DNA from: JAYSFC01 sp041913505
GTDB lineage: Bacteria > Pseudomonadota > Gammaproteobacteria > Burkholderiales > Burkholderiaceae_C
Direction of reading: 5' to 3'
NCBI GenBank assembly: GCA_041913505.1
Contig: JAYSFC010000047.1
Span: 1 to 25,572, forward strand
DNA length: 25,572 nucleotides
Numbering within the stretch: the first letter of the stretch is position 1; each line of letters begins with the position of its first letter. Shown piece by piece: positions 1-6,695 of this stretch. The translations under genes were made by a program, and so were the position numbers. Under the pieces are notes generated by a model, which did no database searches, was not told the origin of the DNA, and was given only the letters and a program-made list of their open reading frames with translations.

Positions 1-736
1 GGCCCTCGGCGCGGCGCGGCACGGGCAGCACGCGCATGCCCAGGGCATCGAGCCGCGCGAACTCGACTGACCAGCCCGGCTCCTCGACCATGACCGGGTC
101 GCCCGCCTTGAGCAGCGTGCGGCTCACGATGTCCAGCGCCTGCGTGGCGCCCACCGTGGTCATCACCTGCGCGGGCGACGCGGGCACGCCCAGATCCTGC
201 AGGCGGCGCGACAGTGCCGCGCGCAGCGCCGGCGTGCCCAGCGGGTCGCCGTAGCCTAGCAGGCTGTCCTGCAGCGCCCCCTCGGCCATGACCTTGCGCA
301 CGGCGGCGGGCAGGAAGCCGGTCTGCAGCCAGTCCATGGGCAGCACGCCCGAGCCCGGCTGCGGCGCGTTCGGGCCCTGGTGGAACATGCCCCGGATCAG
401 CGCCGTGGCGTTGAAGCGCGCCCCCGAAGGCGGCGGCTCGGCCTCGTTCACTACGGTTTTGAGGGCTGCCGGCGCTTTATCCACAGGCGTTACAGGCATT
501 CTTTGCGCTGCATCGCGGACGAAAAAACCACGCTGCGGCCGCGCCTCGACCAGCCCCTGCGCCAGCAGCTGGTCGTAGGCCGCCACCACGGTGTACGGGC
601 TCACGCCCTGCTGGCGCGCGCATTCGCGCACCGAGGGCAGACGGGCGCCCGTGGGCAGCAGCCGGGTGCGGATGCGTTCGGCAAAGCGCTCGGCGAGCTG
701 CTCGGTCAGGGACAACTGGACGGATCGGTTCAACAT
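1..736 (-). CDS. MocR-family regulator (GntR wHTH + aminotransferase fold), C-terminus cut by window edge
   Basis: The minus strand reads from an ATG at 736 without a stop to the window edge, giving about 245 N-terminal residues. Residues about 10-75 form a GntR-type winged helix-turn-helix (RLPSVRECARQQGVSPYTVV, then a GLVEARPQRGFFV wing). After a linker (about 78-105) comes the start of a class-I aminotransferase fold (LGYGDPLGTPALR, TVGATQALDIVSR, DPVMVEEPGW). This order defines MocR/PdxR/GabR regulators, which bind PLP or a PLP-amine adduct to control neighbouring genes. The PLP lysine lies outside the window. It diverges from the lysE-like exporter, the usual position of a MocR target. 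The linker is encoded by a likely family-specific repeat (separate entry). Family assignment is secure; effector unknown. Confidence 0.9.
   Translation of the reverse strand, partial: MLNRSVQLSLTEQLAERFAERIRTRLLPTGARLPSVRECARQQGVSPYTVVAAYDQLLAQGLVEARPQRGFFVRDAAQRMPVTPVDKAPAALKTVVNEAEPPPSGARFNATALIRGMFHQGPNAPQPGSGVLPMDWLQTGFLPAAVRKVMAEGALQDSLLGYGDPLGTPALRAALSRRLQDLGVPASPAQVMTTVGATQALDIVSRTLLKAGDPVMVEEPGWSVEFARLDALGMRVLPVPRRAEG
456..503. repeat. Comamonadaceae-type intergenic repeat lying inside the MocR linker
   Basis: This stretch is locally AT-richer than its surroundings and holds an imperfect dyad (GCGCTTTATCCACAGGCGTT). From memory it resembles the dispersed palindromic repeat of Comamonadaceae intergenic regions, which runs roughly TTTTTGATAGCTGC, AGCGCTT, spacer, AAGCGCT, then GGCATTTTT. 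Here it is translated as the low-complexity linker between the DNA-binding and aminotransferase domains of the MocR regulator. The resemblance is remembered, not computed. Confidence 0.45.
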
Positions 737-801
737 GGCGGGGAGCGCGCGGGCGCCTGTACTGATACTGTTGCCAATACAGCCGATGATCATGTTCGGA
801 A

Positions 802-823
802 AACTGTAATGGAACTGTAATGG
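802..823. promoter_or_regulatory. Perfect 11-bp tandem repeat, candidate MocR operator
   Basis: AACTGTAATGG occurs twice head to tail (802-812 and 813-823) in the divergent region between the MocR gene and the exporter gene. A second tandem pair, TACTGA/TACTGT, lies at 760-771, so ACTG(T/A) recurs four times in one orientation. MocR-family regulators such as GabR and PdxR commonly bind direct repeats. A -10-like TACATT at 834-839 has no good -35 box; the tandem repeat occupies that place, which would fit an activator-dependent exporter promoter. Confidence 0.55.
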
Positions 824-866
824 TCAAAGCCCCTACATTGAACGCCCGACCTTGCAAAAAATCAAT

Positions 867-1466
867 ATGCCTACCGTCGAATTCACCGCCCTGCTCGTGC
901 TCGCCACGGCCATGAGCTTCAGCCCCGGGCCCAACACCACGCTGGCCACGGCGCTCGCGGCCAACCACGGGCTGCGCCATTCCTTGCGTTTCGTGCTCGC
1001 GGTGCCGGTGGGCTGGAGCGCGCTGCTGCTGCTGTGCGCGGGCGGCGTGGGCGCCCTGGTGGTGGCCGCGCCCGCGCTGCGCTGGGCCATCAAGGCAGCG
1101 GGAATCGCCTACCTGCTGTGGCTGGCCTACAAACTCAGCGGCAGCCGCCGCCTGGCCGAGGCCGACGCGCGCCGCATGCAGGTGGGCTTCTGGCAGGGCG
1201 CGGCCCTGCAGTTCGTGAACATCAAGGCCTGGCTGCTTGCGCTCACCATCGTGGCGGGCTGGGTCATCGGGCGCGCGGACAGCCTGCAGCGCCTGGCCGT
1301 GGTGCTGCCCGTGATGGCAACCTTCGCGCTCGCGAGCAACCTGCTGTATGCCGCCACGGGCGCCCTGCTGCGCCACTGGCTTGCACACGGCCAGCGGCTG
1401 CTGTGGTTCAACCGCGCGATGGCACTGGTGCTGGTGCTCACGGCCGCCTGGATGGTGACCGCGTGA
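867..1466 (+). CDS. LysE/RhtB-family amino-acid exporter
   Basis: A 199-residue inner-membrane protein with about six hydrophobic segments, the usual size for LysE/RhtB carriers, which export amino acids or their analogues using the proton gradient. The family signature near the first helix is present (MSFSPGPNTTLATALAANHG), as is the LQFVNIKAWLLALT segment in the middle. The ATG at 867 is preferred over an in-frame TTG at 852 because it puts the N-terminus at the family-typical distance from the SPGPN motif. No clear Shine-Dalgarno is seen. The stop overlaps the next gene's GTG. Substrate unknown; the divergent MocR gene suggests control by an amino compound. Confidence 0.88.
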   Translation: MPTVEFTALLVLATAMSFSPGPNTTLATALAANHGLRHSLRFVLAVPVGWSALLLLCAGGVGALVVAAPALRWAIKAAGIAYLLWLAYKLSGSRRLAEADARRMQVGFWQGAALQFVNIKAWLLALTIVAGWVIGRADSLQRLAVVLPVMATFALASNLLYAATGALLRHWLAHGQRLLWFNRAMALVLVLTAAWMVTA

Positions 1467-2368
1467 ACGCCCCCACCCGCACCCCGCGCGACGAAACCCT
1501 GGGCCTGTGGCTGGGCGTGCTGGGGGTGGCGATCTTCGCCATCACGCTGCCGGCCACGCGCCTGGCCACGGGTACCTCGGCCCAGCCGCAACTCTCGCCC
1601 TGGTTCGTCACCGTGGGGCGCGCGGCGCTGGCGGGCCTGCTGTCGGCGGTCTTCCTGCTCGCCACGCGCTCGCCGCGCCCGCGGCCCGGCCAATGGAAGC
1701 CGCTGGCGCTGGCCGTGCTGGGCAACGCCATCGGCTACCCGCTGTTGCTGGCCTATGCGCTGCGCAGCGTCACGGCCAGCCATGCGGCGGTGGTCACGGC
1801 CCTGCTGCCGCTCGTAACGGCGGCCGTGGCGGCCCTGGTGCTGCACCAGCGCGCCCGCGCGGGCTTCTGGATCTGCGCCGTGCTGGGCAGCGCGCTGGTG
1901 GTGGCGTTCTCGCTGCTGCGCGGCGGACAGCAGGGCCACGGCTTTGGCTTCGAGACGGCCGATCTGCTGCTCGTGGGCGCGGTGGTGGCGGCCTCGGTGG
2001 GCTATATCCAGGGCGCCAAGGTCACGCCCGCGCTGGGTGCCGAGCGCGTGATCTGCTGGGTCTGCCTGATGGCGCTGCCCTTCACCCTGCCCGCAGCGCT
2101 GTGGCTGTGGCCCGCGCAGCCCGTGGCGCCATCGGCCTGGGCGGGGTTCGTCTACGTGGGCGTGTTCTCGATGTGGGCGGGCTTTTTCGCCTGGTACCGG
2201 GGGCTGGCCCTGGGCGGCGCACTGCGCGTGAGCCAGACGCAGCTGCTGCAGCCCTTTTTCTCGATCCTGGCCGCCATCCCGCTGCTGGGCGAACCGCTGG
2301 ACGTGGTGACCCTGGGCTTCGCCGCGGCCGTGGTCGCCACCGTGGTCGTGGGCAAGAAGCTGTCATGA
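1463..2368 (+). CDS. EamA/DMT-family transporter
   Basis: A 301-residue, about ten-helix membrane protein with the two-fold repeated EamA architecture. The first EamA unit runs roughly over residues 15-145 and the second over 165-300, with RVSQTQLLQPFFSILAAIPL followed by GEPLD near the end, the typical EamA C-terminal motif. DMT proteins usually export metabolites or amino acids. The start is taken as the GTG that overlaps the exporter's TGA (GTGA), implying translational coupling; the frame stays open upstream, but that part is only a shadow of the preceding gene. Two exporters of different families in one transcript next to a MocR gene suggest efflux of a related pair of compounds (inference). 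Confidence 0.87.
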   Translation: MNAPTRTPRDETLGLWLGVLGVAIFAITLPATRLATGTSAQPQLSPWFVTVGRAALAGLLSAVFLLATRSPRPRPGQWKPLALAVLGNAIGYPLLLAYALRSVTASHAAVVTALLPLVTAAVAALVLHQRARAGFWICAVLGSALVVAFSLLRGGQQGHGFGFETADLLLVGAVVAASVGYIQGAKVTPALGAERVICWVCLMALPFTLPAALWLWPAQPVAPSAWAGFVYVGVFSMWAGFFAWYRGLALGGALRVSQTQLLQPFFSILAAIPLLGEPLDVVTLGFAAAVVATVVVGKKLS

Positions 2369-2399
2369 GCCAGTGCCTTCGCCGATACCATTGCACTTG

Positions 2400-2419
2400 C
2401 GGCCCCACCCGCAGGGCCG
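2400..2419 (+). terminator. Weak hairpin downstream of the exporter pair
   Basis: CGGCCC at 2400-2405 pairs perfectly with GGGCCG at 2414-2419 across an 8-nt loop, 31 bp after the EamA stop. No T-tract follows, so intrinsic termination is doubtful. Confidence 0.25.
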
Positions 2420-2489
2420 TAACCCGCCGCACAACGGCATTGTTTGAACGATCCGGCGCACTGCCTACGCGCCCCATGGAGATGACTGA

Positions 2490-3686
2490 ATGACGAATTG
2501 GACCCTGGCCGCCCGCGCGGCCAAGATGAACCCCTCGGTGATCCGCGAGATCCTGAAAGTGACCGAGAAACCCGGCATCATCAGCCTGGCCGGCGGCCTG
2601 CCCTCGCCCAAGGCCTTTCCGGTGGACGACTTCCTGCGCGCCTCGACGGCCGTGCTGTCGCACGATGGCCAGGCGGCCCTGCAGTACGCAGCCAGCGAAG
2701 GCTACACGCCGCTGCGCGAGGCCGTGGCAGCCTGGCTGCCCTGGGACGTGGACCCTGCCCAGGTGCTCATCACCACGGGCTCGCAGCAGGGCCTGGACCT
2801 GATCGCCAAGGTGCTCGTGGACGCGGGCAGCCGCGTGCTCGTCGAGACGCCCACCTACCTTGGCGCGCTGCAGGCCTTCACGCCCATGGAGCCCCACATC
2901 GTGAGCGTGGCGAGCGACGACGAGGGCCCGCTCGTGGAAGACTTCGCGGCCAAGGCCGGCAGCGGTGCCGACCGTGCCCGCTTCATGTACCTGCTGCCCA
3001 ACTTCCAGAACCCCACGGGCCGCACCATGAGCGAGGCGCGCCGCGCCGCGCTCGTGGCCAAGGCCGCCGAGCTGGGCGTGCCGCTGGTCGAGGACAACCC
3101 CTATGGCGACCTCTGGTTCGACCAGCCGCCGCCCGCGCCGCTCACCGCACGCAACCCCGAGGGCAGCATCTACCTGGGTTCCTTCTCCAAGGTGCTGGCA
3201 CCGGGCCTGCGCCTGGGCTACCTCGTGGCGCCGAAGGAGGTCCTGCCCAAGCTGCTGCAGGCCAAGCAGGCCGCCGACCTGCACAGCCCCAGCTTCAACC
3301 AGCGCATGGTGGCCGAGGTGATCAAGGACGGCTTCCTCGACCGCCACGTGCCCACCATCCGCGCGCTCTACAAGCACCAGCGCGATGCCATGCTGGCGGC
3401 CCTGGAGCGTGAGATGGCGGGCCTGGGCGTCTCCTGGAACCGCCCCGACGGCGGCATGTTCCTGTGGGCGCGCCTGCCCGAGGGCATGAACGCCATCGAA
3501 CTGCTGCCCGAGGCCGTGGAGCGCAACGTGGCCTTCGTGCCCGGCGCAGCCTTCTATGCCGACGCAGCCGACCCGCGCACGCTGCGCCTGTCGTTCGTGA
3601 CGGCCAGCCCCGCGCAGATCGACACGGGCATCGCCGCGCTCGCCACCGCCGTGCGCGCACGCCTGGAACGCACGCGCAAGGGCTGA
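2490..3686 (+). CDS. PLP-dependent class I/II aminotransferase (2-aminoadipate aminotransferase/LysN-like)
   Basis: A 398-residue fold-type I PLP enzyme of the group that includes LysN, kynurenine/2-aminoadipate aminotransferases and the C-terminal half of MocR proteins. Landmarks are ISLAGGLPSP at about 31-40, the glycine-rich TTGSQQGLDL at 95-104, QNPTG at 173-177, EDNPYGDL near 201-208 (Asp202 contacts the PLP nitrogen in this family), SFSKVLAPGLRLGY with the Schiff-base Lys234, and LRLSF near the end with the carboxylate-binding Arg. GGAG-like Shine-Dalgarno sequence (GGAG at 2478-2481) precedes the ATG by 8 nt. A GST-like gene follows 4 bp after it. It probably transfers an amino group from an amino acid to a 2-oxo acid; the natural substrate is not readable. 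Confidence 0.9.
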   Translation: MTNWTLAARAAKMNPSVIREILKVTEKPGIISLAGGLPSPKAFPVDDFLRASTAVLSHDGQAALQYAASEGYTPLREAVAAWLPWDVDPAQVLITTGSQQGLDLIAKVLVDAGSRVLVETPTYLGALQAFTPMEPHIVSVASDDEGPLVEDFAAKAGSGADRARFMYLLPNFQNPTGRTMSEARRAALVAKAAELGVPLVEDNPYGDLWFDQPPPAPLTARNPEGSIYLGSFSKVLAPGLRLGYLVAPKEVLPKLLQAKQAADLHSPSFNQRMVAEVIKDGFLDRHVPTIRALYKHQRDAMLAALEREMAGLGVSWNRPDGGMFLWARLPEGMNAIELLPEAVERNVAFVPGAAFYADAADPRTLRLSFVTASPAQIDTGIAALATAVRARLERTRKG

Positions 3687-3690
3687 CCCC

Positions 3691-4311
3691 ATGCTGCGGC
3701 TGTGGGGACGCCTGTCGTCCATCAACGTGCGCAAGGTGGTGTGGGCCGCGCAGGAGCTGAACCTGTCGTTCCAGCGCACCGACGCGGGCGGGCCGTTCGG
3801 CATCGTGCGCGAGCCGCACTACCTCGCGCTCAACCCCAACGGCCTCGTGCCGTTGCTCGAGGACGACGGCTTCGTGCTGTGGGAGTCGAACACCATCGTG
3901 CGCTACCTGTGTGCGCGCCACGCCACCGGCACGCTGTACCCCGAGGGCCTGCCCGCGCGCTTCGCCGCCGAGCAGTGGATGGACTGGCAGCAGACCACGC
4001 TGAACCCGGCGGGGCGCCATGCGTTCGTGCAATGGATCCGCACGCCCGCGCCGCAGCGCGACATGGCGCTCATCGCCCAGTCGGTGGCGGCCACCGAGCC
4101 GCTGCTGGCGATGCTCGACGCGCACCTTGCGCGCCAGCCCTACATGGCGGGCGATGCCTTCACCATGGCCGATATCCCCATTGGCTGCGAAATCCACCGC
4201 TGGTGGGGCCTGCCGCAGGTGCGGCCGGCGCTACCGCACCTGGAGCGCTGGTACCAATCGCTGCTCGCGCGCGCCGGCGCACGCGGCGTGCTGGACCTGC
4301 ACCTGTCCTGA
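3691..4311 (+). CDS. Glutathione S-transferase family protein
   Basis: A 206-residue protein with a thioredoxin-like N-terminal half (LRLWGRLSSINVRKVVWAAQ, then LNPNGLVPLLEDDG and the WESNTIVRYL glutathione-contact segment) and an all-helical C-terminal half (FTMADIPIGCEIHRWW carrying the N-capping box Asp). Serines 9-10 sit where theta/beta-class GSTs place their catalytic Ser/Cys. Such enzymes conjugate glutathione to electrophiles or act as isomerases or dehalogenases in the cytoplasm. Only 4 bp separates it from the aminotransferase gene, so the two are probably co-transcribed. Substrate unknown. Confidence 0.88.
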   Translation: MLRLWGRLSSINVRKVVWAAQELNLSFQRTDAGGPFGIVREPHYLALNPNGLVPLLEDDGFVLWESNTIVRYLCARHATGTLYPEGLPARFAAEQWMDWQQTTLNPAGRHAFVQWIRTPAPQRDMALIAQSVAATEPLLAMLDAHLARQPYMAGDAFTMADIPIGCEIHRWWGLPQVRPALPHLERWYQSLLARAGARGVLDLHLS

Positions 4312-4324
4312 GCTACCCGCCGCT

Positions 4325-4351
4325 CCCGGCCGCGCTGTACAGCGCGCCGGG
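4325..4351. promoter_or_regulatory. Perfect 16-bp palindrome in a 13-bp stem, GST-PhzF gap
   Basis: CGCGCTGTACAGCGCG (4331-4346) is a perfect palindrome. It is flanked by CCCGG and CCGGG, which extend the pairing to 13 bp with one bulged C. A second, smaller hairpin follows directly (GGGG at 4350-4353 with CCCC at 4362-4365). With no T-tract it may be a dimeric-protein operator for the PhzF gene or an RNA stem that separates the two genes. Confidence 0.45.
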
Positions 4352-4399
4352 GGAGCGTTCGCCCCCGCTTTCCAACCACCCGCCCTCCCAGGAACTGCC

Positions 4400-5281
4400 A
4401 TGACCCTGCAACAGCGCCCCTTCAAGCAAGTCGACGTCTTCACGGCCCACGCCTACCGCGGCAACCCGCTTGCCGTGGTGCTCGATGGCGAAGGCCTCTC
4501 CACAGAGGCCATGCAACAGTTCACGAACTGGACCAACCTGTCGGAGGCCACCTTCCTGCTGCCGCCCACCGAGGCCGGCCGCGCCGCGGGCGCCGACTAC
4601 CGCGTGCGCATCTTCAGCCCCGGGCGTGAGCTGCCTTTCGCAGGCCACCCCACGCTGGGCAGCTGCCACGCGTGGCTCGAGGCCGGCGGCCAGCCGCGCA
4701 CGAGCGGCCAGGTGGTGCAGGAATGCGGCGTGGGCCTGGTCACGCTGCGGCGCGACGGCGAGCGCCTGGCCTTCGCCGCGCCGCCGCTGCTCAAAGGCGG
4801 CCCGCTCGACGAAGCCGACGTGCAGCGCATCGCGCGCGGCCTGGGCGTGGCGCGCGAGGACATCGCCGCCCACGCCTGGTGCGACAACGGCCCCCGCTGG
4901 CGCGGCGTGATGCTGCGCTCGGCCAAGCAGGTGCTCGCGCTGCAGCCCGACGGCGCCCTCCTCGCGGGGCTCGACGTGGGCGTGGTCGGCCCGCGCGGCA
5001 AGGTCGGCGTGGTGGGCGCCAGCGACGCCGAGGGCATCGCCTTCGAGGTGCGCGCCTTCTTCCCCGGCAACAACGGCCTGGCCGAGGACCCGGTCACGGG
5101 CAGCCTCAACGCCGCGCTCGCGCAGTGGCTCATCGGCGCGGGCCTCGCACCCAACCGGTACGTAGCCAGCCAGGGCACGGCGCTCGGCCGCGCGGGGCGC
5201 GTGCATGTGGAGCAGGACGGCGAAAGCATCTGGGTGGGCGGCGGCTCGGTCACCTGCGTGGACGGCACCGTACTGCTGTAA
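4400..5281 (+). CDS. PhzF-family isomerase/epimerase-like protein
   Basis: A 293-residue protein with the PhzF/diaminopimelate-epimerase double fold. Seen are VDVFTAHAYRGNPLAVVLDG at the N-terminus, NLSEATF with the catalytic general acid/base Glu (Glu49), FSPGRELPFAGHPTLG, and EDPVTGSLNAALAQWL in the second half. PhzF isomerises trans-2,3-dihydro-3-hydroxyanthranilate in phenazine synthesis, but no phenazine gene is nearby and most homologues have other or unknown roles. The ATG at 4400 follows a GGAA sequence and begins exactly at the conserved N-terminus; the open frame upstream is a shadow of the GST gene. It is the last gene before the cyclase operon's control region. Confidence 0.9.
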   Translation: MTLQQRPFKQVDVFTAHAYRGNPLAVVLDGEGLSTEAMQQFTNWTNLSEATFLLPPTEAGRAAGADYRVRIFSPGRELPFAGHPTLGSCHAWLEAGGQPRTSGQVVQECGVGLVTLRRDGERLAFAAPPLLKGGPLDEADVQRIARGLGVAREDIAAHAWCDNGPRWRGVMLRSAKQVLALQPDGALLAGLDVGVVGPRGKVGVVGASDAEGIAFEVRAFFPGNNGLAEDPVTGSLNAALAQWLIGAGLAPNRYVASQGTALGRAGRVHVEQDGESIWVGGGSVTCVDGTVLL

Positions 5282-5363
5282 CGCCCCCGCCGCGCTCACC
5301 GGCGGCAACGTGGATGCCCCGGTGTTCGCGCAGGCGCTTGCCCGGCCCTGACGCTCCGGCCAC

Positions 5364-5386
5364 TGGGTTTTACCTGACGAAACCCA
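5364..5386. promoter_or_regulatory. Candidate IclR operator, distal copy
   Basis: TGGGTTT and AAACCCA form a perfect 7-bp inverted repeat around a 9-bp spacer. Core and spacing (GTTT-N9-AAAC) equal those of the other three sites in the window. Its centre lies 97 bp upstream of the proximal copy, a distance compatible with looping or with cooperative binding of two tetramers. Confidence 0.55.
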
Positions 5387-5462
5387 CATCACCCCCAACA
5401 CCCCTGCGCTGCGCCAACGCCTCGGCGCACAGCGGCAGCACGCGAGGGTTTACCCGGAATGT

Positions 5463-5481
5463 AGTTTTATTCCTCAAAACT
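5463..5481. promoter_or_regulatory. Candidate IclR operator, proximal copy
   Basis: AGTTT-N9-AAACT, in fact a 6-bp perfect repeat AGTTTT/AAAACT. Thirteen bases separate its end from the TTGACG -35 box, exactly as at the IclR promoter. The two sites also share AGTTTTAT in the left half and AAACTTT on the promoter side. Confidence 0.7.
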
Positions 5482-5494
5482 TTCGTCGCCGGGT

Positions 5495-5523
5495 TTGACG
5501 CAGGACGCCCCACCCAACACCAT
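5495..5523 (+). promoter_or_regulatory. Candidate sigma-70 promoter of the cyclase operon
   Basis: TTGACG (5495-5500, five of six consensus bases) is followed after 17 bp by a poor -10 box, CACCAT (5518-5523). A good -35 with a weak -10, placed behind an upstream palindrome, suits activation. The predicted transcript start near 5530 excludes the in-frame TTG at 5495 as start codon and supports the ATG at 5567. Confidence 0.5.
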
Positions 5524-5566
5524 TGCCCCCAACTGCCGCGGCCATGAGCGGCGGGGGAGACACGCC

Positions 5567-6655
5567 ATGCGATGGAGACAGCGCCCACCAGGATCGAACT
5601 GGGGCGACTTCGGGCCCGACGACCAGCTCGGGCGCGCCAACCTGATCGGCCCCGAGCAGGTGCGCAAGGGCGCGCTGGAGGTGCGCGAGGGGCGCAGTTT
5701 CTGCCTCTCGCTGCCGCTCGATCTTCCGGGCGGCAACGCGCTCAATGCGCGGCGCCATCCCCCGCGCCTGTCGCCCACGCGCGCCGGCGACCGGCCTTAC
5801 CTCAACTTTCCGCTGGGCCACGTGTACTCGGGCGCCACCGACGTCATCAGCGACGACCAGGTGCTGCTGTCATTGCAGTACTCCACGCAATGGGACTCGC
5901 TGGCCCATGTGGGCTCGCTGTTCGACCCCGAAGGCGACGGGCGCCTGCGCACCGTTTATTACAACGGCTTTCGGGGCCACGAGCACGTGCTGGGCCCCGT
6001 GGACCATGGCCTGCCGCAGCGCGACGCGCAGGGCGCACCCGGCCCCTACCGGCCCGTGTGCTGCGAGGGCCGGCCCGCCGACGCCAGCGTGGCACGCGCC
6101 CTGGGGGTGGAGAACCTCGCCGTGAAGGGCATGCAGGGCCGGGGCGTGCTCGTGGATATCGCGCGGGTCTTCGGCATGGGTTTCCAGGACATCGGCTACG
6201 ACCAGCTCATGCACGCCATGGACCGCTGCGGCGCCACCGTGGAGCCCGGCGACATGCTGCTGCTGCGCACGGGCTTCGCGGGCCTGGTGCTGTCGATGCA
6301 AGGCCAGCCCGATCCGGAGCGCCTGCACCACAGTTGCGCCGCACTGGACGGCGGCGACGAGCGGCTGCTGCGCTGGATCACCGACAGCGGCATCGCCGCC
6401 CTGGTGGCGGACAACTACGCCGTGGAACGCCATCCGCCCCGGCGCGTACCCGAGGACGGCTCACCCTACCCCGTGCTGCCGCTGCACGAGCACTGCCTGT
6501 TCAAGCTCGGGCTGCCACTGGGTGAGCTCTGGCATCTCGACGAGCTGGCCGATGCGCTGCATGCGCTGGGCCGCACGCGCTTTTTGCTTACGGCCCCGCC
6601 GCTGCGCCTGCCCGGTGCCATCGGCTCCCCCGTCACGCCGATCGCCACGCTCTAG
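5567..6655 (+). CDS. Cyclase-family (kynurenine formamidase-like) metal hydrolase with variant TQWD motif
   Basis: A 362-residue member of the cyclase/kynurenine formamidase fold, whose members hydrolyse amides, lactams or activated rings (kynurenine formamidase, isatin hydrolase). The N-terminus NWGDFGPDDQLGRANLIGP and the C-terminal segment HEHCLFKLGLPLGELWHLDE are typical. The usual metal motif HxGTHxDxxxH reads QYSTQWDSLAH here (residues 104-114): Asp110 and His114 remain but both other histidines are Gln (104 and 108). I recall similar TQWD versions in part of this family, so it may be a coherent subfamily rather than a dead enzyme. An SD sequence (GGGGGAGA) precedes the ATG. It heads an operon with a binding protein and an enone-reductase-like gene. 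Ring or lactone opening is an inference. Confidence 0.85.
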   Translation: MRWRQRPPGSNWGDFGPDDQLGRANLIGPEQVRKGALEVREGRSFCLSLPLDLPGGNALNARRHPPRLSPTRAGDRPYLNFPLGHVYSGATDVISDDQVLLSLQYSTQWDSLAHVGSLFDPEGDGRLRTVYYNGFRGHEHVLGPVDHGLPQRDAQGAPGPYRPVCCEGRPADASVARALGVENLAVKGMQGRGVLVDIARVFGMGFQDIGYDQLMHAMDRCGATVEPGDMLLLRTGFAGLVLSMQGQPDPERLHHSCAALDGGDERLLRWITDSGIAALVADNYAVERHPPRRVPEDGSPYPVLPLHEHCLFKLGLPLGELWHLDELADALHALGRTRFLLTAPPLRLPGAIGSPVTPIATL

Positions 6656-6695
6656 CCCCCATTTCCCCGACAACAACCTTCAGGAGACACACCCC

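Larger units (their letters stand above)
5282..5566 (+). promoter_or_regulatory. 285-bp control region of the cyclase operon
   Basis: No gene is credible here. The region holds two copies of the GTTT-N9-AAAC palindrome (entries below), a candidate sigma-70 promoter and a GGGGGAGA ribosome-binding site 6 nt before the cyclase ATG. The tracts around 5365-5386 and 5445-5500 are clearly AT-richer than the flanking genes, as expected for a regulated promoter. Confidence 0.6.

Noticed and set aside
4400..5281. Phenazine biosynthesis locus
   Set aside because: Only a PhzF-family protein is present; no phzA-E or phzG gene, and most PhzF homologues act elsewhere.
5495..5566. Upstream TTG start adding 24 residues to the cyclase
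   Set aside because: The TTG coincides with the predicted -35 box, has no ribosome-binding site, and the added residues lack family resemblance; the ATG at 5567 has GGGGGAGA.
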